Of a stretch of DNA of 64,000 nt, positions 45,162 through 57,563 are shown piece by piece. The stretch covers positions 930,001-994,000 of the forward strand of contig BDSL01000024.1 of the NCBI GenBank assembly GCA_003116995.1, given 5' to 3'. The position numbers were made by a program, and so were the translations under genes. Each line of letters opens with the position of its first letter. Within the stretch, counting starts at the first letter, position 1. The notes under the pieces are model-generated. The model had not been told where the DNA came from. It was given only the letters and a program-made list of their open reading frames with translations, and made no database searches. The stretch comes from Yamagishiella unicocca. Its lineage: Eukaryota; Chlorophyta; Chlorophyceae; Chlamydomonadales; Volvocaceae.

Positions 45162-46209
45162 GGGGTGTGGGGAATGGGGCCGAGCAGGCGTGAGGTAAGT
45201 CCTCTAGATCAACGTGAACGGGCACCCGCCGCCGTACCTCACAGATGGGGAACACCGTCAACGGGGAAACGGGCTTTGTTTTTGCAACCCGTCGTAGCCC
45301 ACAATGGGTAACGCCGTGTGAAGGTCACCGCGCCTCACACCTGCATGCCACACCCAGCCTTCACCCCCTCCAGATTATATATGTATGGCGAGACCCTGTT
45401 AGTGTATACGGTGTCTAGGTTGTGTGGCTGACTTCACCTAGATAACCACGCCTTGGACTATGGCGCGTCCATGAACGTGATGTTGTGTATTATGGCGACA
45501 TGAATTGACCAATACCCTCTCATGATGGTGCCATACGCCCGTTGAGTCTTACGGCACTCGTGGTGGTTCTGCCCCCATGTTGGTGGTGCCACCATATGTA
45601 TAAAAATATAGACAGCCGTAAGCGATGTTTTCTTGGTACGGACAGCCCAAGCGTCGCCAGACGCAGTTGCCGGAGGGGGAAGGTGGCAAACCAAGCATCA
45701 CGCCTGTTGACCGCTTCCAAGCGAGTAAGCTTCCAAGCGCACCATTGCCTCCCAGATTTCACCTGCTCCTTAATTATGTACGACATCACTGCAGCGCAAT
45801 ATCAGCGGCCTCTTACGGTACTGCGACGTCCTCCTTCAAATATGGGAAACTGCACTGATGTACTATTAGCGAGGCCCCTTCCGGATAGCAAGCATCCTCG
45901 CCAATGACGACGACGACGTCGTGTCCCCCATCACCGGACAGGAGGTCGCCCCCAGCGCACTGGCCCTTGCCGACCCTCTTCCCCGGCACCATCCCCTGAT
46001 CACCGTCCAGCCACGCACAAACCCCCATCTGCGAACCGCACCGCACCACCCCGCAGCGTACCAGGCACAAGGGAGCTCGCCCCTACAGACGAGCAGCCAC
46101 GCCCCTAGGCGGTCCCTTGCGCCAATGACCCTACCTGCATGCAGCCACGCCCCACAGCCGTCTTCGACAGCCGCCCCCGGACACCGCCGCCCAACACTCC
46201 ACCAACATG
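45162..46209. other. convergent intergenic region
   Basis: It lies between the stops of the hydrolase and AUG1 genes and is presumably both 3' UTRs. Nothing else is recognised. A GACGACGACGTCGT near-palindrome lies at about 45906. Confidence 0.5.
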
Positions 46210-48214
46210 TTACATGCCAGTGCCGAAGCCCCCGTTAGCGCCCCCGCCGCTACCAAACCCGAACCCCGTGTTGTTGTTGTGGTTGTTGCTGCGGCCCCCG
46301 CCCCCCGCGCTCAGCCGCGCTACGCTGCCGTGCACGAAGGCGTTCCCCATGGCGGCCTGCAGCTCCTGCAGCTCGTGCTGGGAGCGCTCCAGCATGGACG
46401 CGAGCCCGGAGGCGCTGGGCGGGATGCTGTCGTATACCTTGAGCGCCTCCTGCGCCTCCGCCAGGCCGCTCTCCAGCGAGTCGATCTCGGACGCCAGTGC
46501 GACCAGGGCCTCGTGGCTCAGCTGCGGCAGGGCGGCCGGGGGGGAGGCGAAGAAAGCGGCCGGCTTGGGTTCTTTGGAGGGTACTACCCCTCCCTGGACA
46601 GGCCCCCGCCCGCCCCCCACCCACGGGTTTCTCTCCCGGCCCCGCCCGCCCGTCCTTACCTCCGGCCGGTACCCCAGCTGCATCAGCTTGCTGCGCATCG
46701 ACTCGATGCGCTTGACGTACTCCTCCGCCTTCTGGTCCAGCGTGCGCCGCTCGTTCTCCATCGGCTCCAGGCCCCGCTCCGAAACCGCCTGTGCGCGCCT
46801 GGCTGCGTCCAGCGCGGCCGTGATCTCTGCCGCCTGGCGGCTGGCGGACACGGCGGCGGCGCGCAGGTCCGTGGCGGCAGCCTCCCGCTGGGCCTGCGGG
46901 CGTGACACCGCCAACGCATGTCGGCGTGAGGGGTGCGGTGAGGGAGCCACACCTGCGCTCCTATCCAAACTAGGTGTCCGCCGACCATGCGCCAACTATC
47001 CTTTCCTTTCCGCGTCAACGGTTTTCACGCTACTCCCCCCCAGCCTATGCGTCAGCCACACTTCCCACGTCGAGTAACCGGGTCTTCTTGCAACTCCTCC
47101 CCACATACACACCCGTCCGCACCTGCACCCGCTCCTGCCGCAGCTTCTCCGCGTCCTGTGCCACCCACGCCGCCACCATGGCGCCCTCGGCTGCGGTGTT
47201 GAGGCCCAGGAAACTGCCCACGGTTGCGAGGTGGCGCGCAGCCGCCACGCCAGCGGGCGGCAGCGGGGCCATCGCCGAGGCGGCTACCTTGGCCTCCAGC
47301 AGGGCGGCTGCGGGGCGGAGTAGGGACGCGTGTTGGTCACAAGGGACGAGGCTGCAGGGCGGAGGATTGGGCGCAGGGCCGGATGCGAGTGCCGGGGTGC
47401 CTTGGTCGCGTGAAGGGCAATGGCGCCAAGGTGTGACGGTGCAGCGCGGCCGCCAGAGCTGGGTGAGATGCGGAGGTGTCGACGGACGGGGTTGGAGGAT
47501 AGTTGTGATTGGTCTGGCGGGGGAAGCAACGGTTGTGGGCCAGCATCCGCACAGGCGGGCGTATCCGTAGTCTCCACCCAAACCAGGCATCCCGAACCCT
47601 GAGCCGTGCCCCCCCCCCCAGTCGCTGGCGACTCCCGCCGGCTCGAGCCGCGGCGCCCTACCTTGCCGACGGTACTCATCAGCCTGACGCCGGTAGTCTG
47701 CTTGCAGGGTCCCAAAGCTCGCCATGACCTGTGTGGCAGTCGGTGGCCGTGCCGGGGGAATGAAACGGTGCAGCGATGTTTGTGCTGGGATGTCGTATAA
47801 GGCGTGAGGAACCCGTGTGCTCACGTATCGGTGGGTCCGGAAGGCGCCGGATACCAGCATGGCACATCCTTACCTGCCGGTGTTCATCGATTAATGCTTG
47901 GAGCTGCTCCACCTCAGCACTTGTGGCAATGTGAAAGCGGGCGAGCTCAGCTCCGAGACCGGGCCTGGAGTGTAGGGAAGGCCCGCATGGGTAGGCTGAC
48001 TATTTTACGGGCCAGGGACCAGTCTCTGTTAATGAACATTGTATGTGTCGAGCACAACGCAAGAAGTGGAATCCTCACGCAACTGTCGACACGATTCATA
48101 AATGATTTCACGTCAGGCCCGCCCTTTTTGATCCCACGGACTCTGTGTGGCCCAGAGTCAGCACCTTACGGAATCCGCCTCGGCTAGCAGCTGCTGCTTG
48201 CGCAAATAATCCAT
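46210..48214 (-). CDS. AUG1: augmin complex subunit 1 homologue (AUG1/HAUS1)
   Basis: Minus-strand exons 48165-48214, 47874-47964, 47662-47728, 47123-47307, 46660-46893, 46210-46521; 312 residues, similar to plant AUG1 and animal HAUS1 (roughly 280-300). Augmin binds spindle microtubules and recruits gamma-tubulin for branching nucleation; subunit 1 is largely coiled coil. The diagnostic part spans exons 5 and 6: GYRPELSHEALV resembles GYTPEVSHGVLV of plant AUG1, followed by LESGLAEAQEALKVYDSIPPSASGLA-type residues where the family has a conserved YxxLPP segment. LQADYRRQADEYRRQAALL in exons 3-4 matches the mid-region helix. The N-terminal CH-like part of land-plant AUG1 appears absent or shortened. 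A Gly/Asn-rich tail follows the last helix. The first donor is GTGCTG, chosen over a nearby GTAAGG because only it keeps phase. Confidence 0.8.
46973..47029. repeat. short dispersed intronic element, copy 3
   Basis: GGTGTCCGCCGACCATGCG, CCAACTATCC and CAACGGTTTTCAC resemble copies at 36319 and 33887. It lies in AUG1 intron 4. Confidence 0.7.
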
Positions 48215-48989
48215 AGCGCGCCCAGGTTGCTCTCAAGTCCGCGGAAGCCAGGTAGGCCAGTCGTTGATGGAAAGTCAATGCCTTACAATACAGTAGCTTT
48301 CCTTCAAGTGAGCAAACGCTTAGGTTGTCAAATGCTGCGCAGGAAGCTGTCTGTCAGCATCGAAAGTAACTCAAGTTCAACATTTTACATCGCTGTAATT
48401 CATCACGAGTAAACCGTGGTCATTGTACAATGTGCAAAATGAGAAATTTATTGGTATGGTGCTGACAAGGCGATGAGAGGTGCTGCGATCCACTCCAGTC
48501 GTCCCGAAGGTGGATCCCGGGCTTTAGGGGCGCGATTTTGTTAAGCAATTGTTTCACGTGCAACATATCGACAGCCATATGGTCTCAACATCGCTATATA
48601 TTCCGCAGACATGCAAAAATGCAATCGACCATTACGAATGTGCGTGTGTACGACAAAGCACAAGGTAAGTAGTCGGCGGACGACACAGATGGTGAGTATA
48701 CTGTGACGGGCAGGGCCATCTGCGCCTGCATGTGTGGTTATCCTGCTTGGCCATGCCGTATTATGTCATCAGTGCGAGGGCTTACGCAAAATAATCAAGT
48801 AAACCTCCTTAGCTGCTGACACTTATTTCAAACCTGCGTGCGCATGCTTGTCAGGTAAATACAAGTAAATATAATGGCTGCAGCAAAACTTATGGCCCAA
48901 AGAGAACGAACCCGTGGACCACCTACATCGCGATTGCACCTTTTGGCCGATTCCGTGGCGTTTAGGCCAAAATTATAAGCGACCATATT
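48215..48989. other. divergent intergenic region between AUG1 and ABCG
   Basis: AT-richer 775 bp between two divergent start codons; presumably contains both promoters. No gene or clear core element is seen, except ATTATAAG about 20 bp before the ABCG ATG. Confidence 0.5.
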
Positions 48990-51900
48990 ATGGCGTCTCG
49001 GTCGTCGTCTTTTACCAGTGCGCATCAGAGGGGCGGTGCACTCATCGAGTGGCAAGATGTGAACTTCACTGTACTGGACAGAACCACCGGCCAACAGAAG
49101 CGAATCATCACTGGGATGACCGGCATGGCTCAGCCAGGGCGCCTGTTGAGCATAATGGGGCCCTCAGGGGCTGGAAAATCGACGCTGGTGAGTCGTCCGG
49201 ACAAATGACCCAAATGACTTTGCAGGTCCATAGAACTGCGCTTTAAATTCTTAGGGCCTGCGGGCTGCACCACGCAACGCTCGGCTATGTTCGTTATTTG
49301 CGTCGACTTGAACCAATCGCGCGAAAACCTCTATAATGCGTGATGACACCCGCGTGCCCCATCAAAGCACGATACATGTCCGCCGTATCCGACCGGTAGT
49401 TACAGCTGCTTGCGGTCCACGAGCATACCACAGACCCAAGGGTCTGTCAGCCGGCCCACCATACCTCCTGTCGAACACCCATAAGCTGCACGACGCGCTC
49501 GACTGGTTAAGTTGCTTGATGGGGACGGAGCTGCGACGAAATACCACGTTTAGGACGAAAACATCACCCACCGAACTTGCGACCTCCTACATTGCCTTCA
49601 CTACTTGACGGCTGCCTTCACTGGTCAATGCCTTCCTGGTCTTCGCAGCTTGACGTTCTGGCCTGCACCTCCAGCAGCGCCGGCTCCTCCATGGAGGGGC
49701 GCATCCTGGTGGACGGAGCCCCCCGCGACGTGCGCCACTTCCGCCGCATCAGCTGCTACGTGCAGCAGAAGGACGTCCTGCTGTCCAGCGCCACGGTGGG
49801 TCGGCGGATCAAACCCCAGCAGCAGCGAGCACACAAACATTGCCCACGACATACGATATAGCCCCGCCACCCAATGTGACCGCCAGCCGCCCCATAGCTT
49901 GCCTCGCTGATGACGTCAGGAACGAGAGCCCTGCTTAGGCGCCAGCTGCTTGCCTACCGCTGCTCCTGCACCGCCCCTCCCGCTCGCTGCTCGCCCCCGC
50001 TGCCGCCCGCCCGCATGCGCAGGTCCGGGAGGTGGTGATGACGTCAGCACTGCTCAAGCTGCCGCGCAGCGTCTCAGTGGCGCAGAAGCGGGCGCTGGTG
50101 GATGCCACGATCAAGGAGCTGGTGGGCAACTAGGGGAACTGCGAAAGGGGGGGAGAACTAGAAAGAGTGGGGGTGCCAATGGAAAACCGTCTACGCGACA
50201 CGGACAGGATAGAGAAAGGGGGCGGGGAGGACTAGAGAAAAAATGCGTGTGTGTGTGTGGGGGGGGGGGTACCTAAAACAACCGGTAACTTGACAGGGTG
50301 GGTTCGAGGAAGGGGGGCCCGGGGGCCAGGCTCACCGGCTCGTCTCCAGCACCGTCAGCACCATTAGCGTCATACGCCTCCCCCCTGCACCGCCCTGGGG
50401 CAGATCGCTCTCAGGGTGTCGGTTCGTTGTCGGCACGAGGACTAACGCGCGCGCTAGCTGCTGGTGGCTGCTGCTGGTGGCTGCTGCTGCTGGTGGTGGT
50501 GCAGCAGGTCGCTTCCCGCACGCAGCACTCGCTGCTCGTACGTCACCCTCATGCAACTGCCGAAACTCCGTACGGCGCGCCCTTCCTCAGCCCCCTCTCG
50601 CCGCTCTCTCTCTTCCCCCCACCCCCCATACCTCCCGAGTAACCGGTTCTTTTCTGTCAACCCCCGAACCTCCCCAGGACCTGACCTCGTGCGCCAACAC
50701 GCTCATCGGCGACGAGACCATTGGCCTCAAGGGCGTCAGCGGCGGCCAGAAGCGCCGAGTCAGCGTGGGCGTGGAGCTGGTAAAGGTGGGTGGGTCGGTG
50801 GGTCGGTGGGTCGGTCCCGGACCGTGGGAAGCCGCCAGCTGCGGCCAAGGTCGCTCTCTGTGAGGGCGAGGAGCTCCTCCGGCCCCTCCGGCATGGATGA
50901 CAGGACCTGGCGGGCCGGTGGAGTCGGTGGAGTCGGTGGAGTCGGTGGGACCAGGACCTCGCGTCCTGTCCGAGCTCCCTATTCTGGCGTGCCAGATTAA
51001 GTTATCATTTATAGGCACGAAAGAACATGTTTCCCGCACGGTGGCTCCGCTTCCCGCTGCCGGCCGTCCTCCTGGCCGCAGGACCCCGGCGTGCTCTTCC
51101 TTGACGAGCCCAGCAGCGGCCTGGACAGCGAGATGGCGCTGAGCGTCATGACCACGCTGCTGCGCCTGGCGCGCAAGGGGCGCACTGTGGTGAGTGAGCG
51201 GGCGTGAATCACACCGTGGTGGTGGCGGTGCGTGCTGGGTCTTGGGTGTCACATCTTAGCCAGCAACGGCTTCGAGGCAGTAAGGGTTCGACCGACCATT
51301 TCGGTGACGGGTGGTGGTAGCTGAGTGGGGCATGGTGAGAGGAAAGCCTCAGTCGGCGCGCGCCAACAGCCGCCAACCCGCCCCGCCCACCGCGCACTCC
51401 TGTTGTATTACGCCTCGTAAAAAGGTCTTGCAAGCAAGCGGATGTGCATCCTCGTAGCGTCCAGGAAACAACAACTCCCTCCTCAGGCCCCCCTCAAGTC
51501 ACGTTACCGGTTCTTTTATGTAACCCGCCTCAAGCCCCGCCACCCGTCCCGTCTCGTTCCCTCGCGCCGATGCTCAACTCGCCAGGTCTGCACCATCCAC
51601 CAGCCCAACTCGGACATCACCGACTGCTTCGACGACTTCCTGCTGCTGGCGGGCGGCCGGGCGATGTACGGCGGCCTGTGGTCCGGCGCCGTTGACTTCT
51701 TCGCGAAGAGCGGTTACAGGTACGGTTGCGGCTAGGACGGCACAAGGGGGTGTCCGGGTTCGGCAGGTACGGCAGGTACGGCATCACGTGCCAGGTGCAT
51801 CGCTGCTCGTCCCACCTCGTCCCACCACACCCACGGCATCGACGCGCGCGAGCTTGGCTTTCGCTGCCTTTCTTGCCCTTTCTTTGCTTTCCTTGGCTGC

Positions 51901-52614
51901 AATTTGCTTTACGTTCCTTTGCCTTGCGTGCCCTTGCGTCGCATTCGCAGCTGCCCCGCCTTCAAGAATCCCACCGACTACTTCCTCTCCGTCATCACGC
52001 GCGACGAGGCCGCCGTCGACACCCTAGCCACCGCGTACGACAAGGCGCGCGGCGCGCTCCTGGCGCAGATGGCCGGCGAGAGCCAGGCCGCGGTGCTCGA
52101 AATGCAGCAGCAGCACCAGCACCAGCAGCAGCAGCAATACAGCGGGTCCCAGTCGAACGGATTCCAGCACCAGCACATGCGACAGGGTAAGGCGTGCGGC
52201 GGTGCGGACGACGGGGGCCTGGACCCGACTGTGGGCGGAGGCCAGGGACGCCAGCAACGTGACCACCTGACTTTGGAGGTGGAGGAGGCGCCGGCGGGGC
52301 CTCCAGCCGAACCCCTGGAGGTGGGGGAGGCATCTGGGGGTCGGCAGCTGGCGGCGGCGGCGACGGTGACGGCGACTTCGCGGCTGGGATCCACGCGATC
52401 TAAGAGGGAGGCGGAGCACGACTCGGCGGAGGAGCGCGTGCCGTGGTGGTTCCAGGTGCGGCTGCTGGTGGGGTTAGTCGCGGCGTTGCCGTGCTTAGTC
52501 GCGGCATGTACGGCGGGTAGAGGACGCTGTGGAGCCGGCGGCGGCGGCGGCGGCGGTGGCGGCGGCGGTGGCGGCGGCGGCGGCGGCGGCGGTGGCGGCG
52601 GCGGTGGCGGCGGC

Positions 52615-52653
<39 letters not shown>

Positions 52654-55250
52654 TCTATCCGGATTGCTGAGGGGGACGCGGGGTGGTGCTGCGGAGGGGA
52701 GCGGTTTCAACCCCACTCGCCGGTCGCGCTGCGCGCAGGTTGGCGTGCTGTCGGTCCGCTACTGGCGCACGTGGATTCGGAATCCGGTCATGATGTCCAG
52801 CGAGCTCGTCCAGTACGTCTTCACGGCGGTCTTCATTGGGCTCATGTACTGCAGGTGTGTGCATGTGTGTGTGTGTGTGTGTTTTATAAATGCTGAGCTG
52901 AGTGTGTGTGTTGCTGCGTGTTTGCTCACCCTGCTGCGACTGCGGCACAATGCAACGGGCCTGCGCTCTCACCTTGCTGTCGGCGCGCAATGGTGCGCTG
53001 GTGGCTGCGACCGCCGCATCATTCCTGTTGGGCGTCTTTTGCATTCCCAGAAGGCGCTCAAGAAAGAACGGAGTCTTGTGCGTCGCTTCGTGATAGCGAC
53101 AACGGTCGGTGCGCTTCATAAGGATCGATTGGCTTACCAGCGCACCTGGTCAAGCAAGAGCGGAGCCTTTTGCGTCGCCTTACGCGGCACCTTTATTACA
53201 TCGTCACTACGCTATCATCGCGACCGCGCCCCCCCCCGCCCACTGCCCCTCGTCGCCCTGGGATCAAAGGTTCAACGACACGATTGGGGAAGGAGACTAC
53301 AACCGGGCGTCCTGCATCTGGTTCTCCCTCGCCGTACTGTCCTTCACGCCGTCGTATACCGCAGGTGGGCAGGCGGGCAGGGACTGACTTGGAGCACATG
53401 AGGACGATAGTATTCATGCCCTGTCCCCCACCCCACGCCCCACACACATGGGCCGATGGTTCTACCTCTTGGTCTGGAACCCACTGTAACCGTTACAACA
53501 ACATGAATGGGTAGCTGGCCCGGCTAGACAAGTAACATGAACGCATCCACATTAACAAGCATACATATTTTCTTCTACACTGCTCGCGGCTTAGCGGGAA
53601 ATTCAATATATATGTTTCGACGGCACGGCGTCGCACGATGCATTAGTGTCGTACACGGAACGACCTACCCACACCTAATCACGTTCCGCAACCGCTCCCG
53701 CGGCCGGTGCCGTGCAGTCACGAATTGGACATCAGAGCGGCTGCTGCTCAAGCGCGAGCTGAGCCAGCGGCTGTACGGCATCACATCGTACTACCTGGCG
53801 CGGTACAGCGTGCTGGTTCCGTTCCAGCTGGCTCAGTGCCTGCTGTTCCTGTTAGTCATGTACTTCTTCGTCGGCTTCCAGGTGCGATGTTTGGATGACC
53901 GGACCGGCTAGCTGGAAATAGCTGATGGGGGGGGGGGTGCGGGTTGAGAGGTAAGGGGGCACGATGTCCGAGTGGCCGGACCGGCTAATGGAAAATGGCT
54001 TAAGGGGGACGCGGGTTGAGAGGTAAGGGGCGAGGGGCGAGCTACGGAGAGACACCCCACGGCGCACAGGCTCCGGCGCACAGGCTCCGGCGCACAGGCT
54101 ACGGCAGGGAGGGATGCCAGGGGGAAAGCGAATCGGACCGCAAGGGTTGGGTGAGGCGGTTTGGGTCCGTTGGGGGATTTGCAATGGGTTGGGCGCGCCG
54201 CGCAGCGCGCGCATTCGTTGCACTGTCACGAGCAGCCGCCTCTTGGTCCTGCGTCCTCCTCCCGTTGCAGGCCTCCGCGGGCGGCTTCTTCACCTTCTTC
54301 GCGGTCTTCAGCATGTTCCAGATCATCTCCGAGGGGGTGGGCGCCTGCTGCGCAGTCGCCACCCGCACCGCCACGGGCGCCATCATCCTGCTCACCTTCG
54401 TGCTTCTGGTGCTGCTCGCGTTCTCGGGCTTCCTCACGGCCAAGGTGTGTGGGCGGGACCTGACGGAGAGGCGCAGCCGACGGCGGCGGCGACGCGAACG
54501 CGCTGTTGGGTTGCGTCTTGCATGCGGGGGTCATGGCCTAGCAGCAATCGACAGCACTCGGCCTTCTCGCTGCATGTACATGGGTTTTTGTTGAAGATTG
54601 CCTCAAGCGTGCCTCAAGCGTGCCTCAAGAATGCATTAAGATTGAGTTAAGATTGCCTCAAGATTGCCTCAAGATTGCCTCAAGATTGCCTCAAGATTGC
54701 CTTAAGATTGATTGCCGACTTGCTGGACGAGGCCACGAGGCGGCTGGGCGTCATGACCGAATCCGACGCGGCCTCGTCCCGGTGGTGCTGATGCTGTCCT
54801 CGTGCTCCATCCCGCCCGCAGGTGCCCGTGTATTTCAAATGGGTGCAGAAGTCGTCGTACCTGACCTACGCATATTCGGCCCTGCTGGAGCGAGAGTTCT
54901 CGCACATCACCTTCGTGGACCCGACGACTGGGGAGGTGGTGCCCGGCATGCAGGTGCGCGCAGCAGCCAGCCAGCTGCAGCTACAGCTACGGCTACAGCT
55001 AGCTAGCTAGCTAGACTAGCTAGATAGATAGATAGATAGCTACGCATTCCACATACATCCGCCTGCCGCGCGACCGCCAAAGCCCGCTGCCCCACCCCAC
55101 CGCGACCTCGCGCGACAGGTGTTCCCGGCGGTGTTGAAGACGGGCCTGTCGTTCAGCGACAACATGGGCATCCTTGCGGGCCAGGTGGCGGGCATGGAGG
55201 TGCTCAAGCTGACCGCCTTCAACCTGGCTTACCGCCTGGGCCTGATGTGA
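48990..55250 (+). CDS. half-size ABCG-family ABC transporter
   Basis: Exons 48990-49187, 49649-49795, 50023-50121, 50678-50785, 51082-51189, 51586-51719, 51951-52455, 52739-52854, 53270-53364, 53718-53881, 54271-54444, 54822-54953, 55119-55250; 703 residues. Order is nucleotide-binding domain then membrane domain, as in ABCG/WBC half-transporters. Walker A GPSGAGKST (57-65), Q-loop YVQQKD, signature VSGGQKRRVSVG (168 on), Walker B VLFLDEPSSGLDS (188 on), H-loop TIHQPNSDI. A Gln/His-rich linker follows at about 300-400. ABC2-type membrane segments run from RYWRTWIRNPV through SLAVLSFTPSYT, VLVPFQLAQCLLFLLVMYFFVGF and IILLTFVLLVLLAFSGF. It should dimerise and export a hydrophobic compound; the substrate is unknown. 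The exon 9 acceptor (CAAAG) is the weakest junction. Intron 9 carries a 50-bp LINE A tail. Confidence 0.9.
52529..52652. repeat. GGC triplet tract in ABCG intron 7
   Basis: About 41 GGC/GGT triplets without interruption, between the exon 7 donor and exon 8 acceptor. Frames through it would be poly-Gly or poly-Ala, but splicing removes it in the model. Confidence 0.95.
53453..53502 (+). mobile_element. 50-bp 3'-end fragment of LINE A
   Basis: CCGATGGTTCTACCTCTTGG through CCGTTACAACAAC is identical to the complement of the LINE A 3' terminus at 17260-17310. It sits in ABCG intron 9 in plus orientation and ends with the same CCGTTACAAC. It is an extremely 5'-truncated insertion. Confidence 0.85.
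54597..54714. repeat. GATTGCCTCAA undecamer repeat in ABCG intron 11
   Basis: Ten or so 11-bp units (GATTGCCTCAA, with GCGTGCCTCAA and GATTGAGTTAA variants). Confidence 0.9.
55000..55041. repeat. CTAG/GATA tetranucleotide repeat in ABCG intron 12
   Basis: AGCTAG repeats pass directly into GATA repeats between exons 12 and 13. Confidence 0.9.
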
Positions 55251-57563
55251 TCGATCGCGGAAGGATCGACACACAGGCTGGGGGTGAGCGCTGCTCCAAG
55301 CAAATGCGGTACGCAGCGAGAAACAGTTGGCGCAGAAAGGGCAGCTTATTAGCGGCTTTCTGGGGCTCGAATCGGAATCGAATTGCGTTACCGAAGGCTA
55401 CTGACATGGGCCGGGCACGGAGTGGAGATGGATGCAGCCATATGCAGCCACGCTCGCGAAGAATGTGGGTGGGCATTGAGGAACGAAGGTGGCGGACATG
55501 GCCACTACATGGCTTGGTTGGGTGTCAGGAAAGACTTGAAGAAATCAACTTAATTGCGTGTCCGGTGCCGTTATATCTATATTGTTTCAAGGCATTTGTG
55601 GTCGCTAAAGTACCACCATCGGTGCATCATTCTATTAGATTGCTGCAAGGGGCGTTGGACGCACCAATTTCTTCGAACTGGTCTTAAATAGCTTGTCTTC
55701 ATGCGCGTCGTACGTACTGACGCATCCTGGAGCGCCCGTACCTCCTGCACGGGTACACGCGCTCTCACCTTGCACACAGGGAGACTCTTGCTTGTAGTCT
55801 CTTTGCAGTGGTTCCCGATCATGCGCGTCGTGACCGCGCTAGGGAAATCTTGAAGTATGGCATTCCAATCGTGCAATCGGCACTGATGCTTTCGTGCTCT
55901 GGCGTGATGTGCGCGCATGCTGATGGCGCCACATCCATGCCCCCCCACATCGCACCCCGCCCCACACGGGTCTTCATCGAAACCCCACACGAACACCGTT
56001 CCTTCCATCCATAACTGTTGTGTGGGCTGCTGCTGCGGGTGCTGCGGTGACAATTCTTCAGGCTAGTGACCAAAACAGGTTGCCCGTGCTAACCGCCGCG
56101 TAAATAGAAGCATAAGTAGGAAGGCATTCGCAGGTTTGCAGCGTTTACTTTGTTGTAGCTGGAATCCCATTGTTGCATCGAGCTTTTGCTTTTTCCTAAG
56201 CATAGTAAATGATGGCCGAGCGTCGTGTTGGTTTTGTGGGGCTTACGGGTATGTCAAGGGTTGTGGTCCAGGCCGGGAGATGCGGGGGAGCATGCAAGTA
56301 TACGTACGGGGCACGTACTTACGACGGCGGCAACTCCTTTCCTGTAACATTTCGCAACACCTTTCACAGCGCGTCAGATGGGGTCGGGCAAAAGCAACGT
56401 CATGGGCTGAAGGGAGACGAGCCCTGAGGTTCTAGGTGCCCCCGACTGCGGCGTTTCTCCCGGGGTAGTGTCCTTGACCTTCGTAGATGTTGTGAAGTTC
56501 AAACGGTGGTTTCGATCATTGTTATCTTGACAGCAGCCCTCCATCCCTACGCTTGGGCTCCAGGGGGGCCTCACAGGAACGCGGTGAGGCAGTTGCAGAA
56601 CACAGAAAATGTTCGTTGGGGGTCCATTGGAGTCCATTCTACCGTAAAACATCAAAAAGCCGCCGTAATGACAGGCGGCCGAGTTCAACGTAACGCCAGG
56701 GGCAGCGGAGATGGCGCATCCAAGATCACCGGGCCAACCGACAAGTGCTACCTAAGATTCAACCGACAAGTCCTACCTGAGATTCGGTGCCTCCTAAGCC
56801 ATATCCCTCCATTCACTCATAATAGCGTCGTCACGTCGTACGTACATAGGTCACACACAGCACCCATATCCCCCCTACCTGCCGGCCCCTGCCGGTCCCT
56901 GCCCTGCGCTGCCATCACAGCAGCCATCATGCCCCGGTCGTCACTGCATTGCCGACATCCGCGCTGTTCAATCAATCCTGCTGCACACAAAACTGCTGCA
57001 GCAGGCAGGCGTACAAATATTTTCGACACCGCGCCATCGCCATCGACATCGCTGCCGACCTCACGGTACCGCCGCAGCTCCCACCGCGCCCCCCATCTCC
57101 CTACACCACATCAAAGGGTAGCAATGTGAGGCAATGCTCTGCGCCGCCGGAGAAGAAAAAAACATCTCACGCGCCGCCGAACGCCTGCACCAGGCTTCGG
57201 AACAAACTGCACCCAGCCACCCGTCCACGTGTGTTGTGGCTGTGCAACCGCCACCAGGGGTTTTTCCGATCGAAATCCGCAATACCTCCAGTCTGCCCCC
57301 CACTCACCAGTGCGGCCAGCCCCCCACACGCACCGCCTGCCTCCCTCCCTTGAGTTTCCGGCGTCCAGCGCTCCAGGAAGGGACCGGCCTTTGCTATCCG
57401 CCGCGCGGCGCTGCTGCGAATCCCCCTCGCGCGTGCGCGCCGCCGCATTGCCGTACACATAAGAGTGAATCACCGTACGACGATCCTCCACGCGTCGTAC
57501 GCAGCTAGTCAGGTATAGCTTGGAAGCGGGGGCCTCGGGAGCGGGCTTCGAGAGGGGGCCTCA
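55251..57563. other. convergent intergenic region, nothing recognised
   Basis: It lies between the stops of the ABCG and coiled-coil genes. A TGTAA, the usual chlorophyte polyadenylation signal, occurs at 56343-56347, but other positions cannot be excluded. Open frames are short and domainless. Confidence 0.4.

Noticed and set aside
50302..50312. GGTTCGA-type B-box motifs (also 10390 and 63760) as tRNAs
   Set aside because: No cloverleaf can be drawn around them. Only 63465-63536 folds as a tRNA.
52529..52652. Poly-Gly or poly-Ala protein segment in the ABCG gene
   Set aside because: The flanking exons join in phase without it, and family members go directly from the linker to the first membrane exon.
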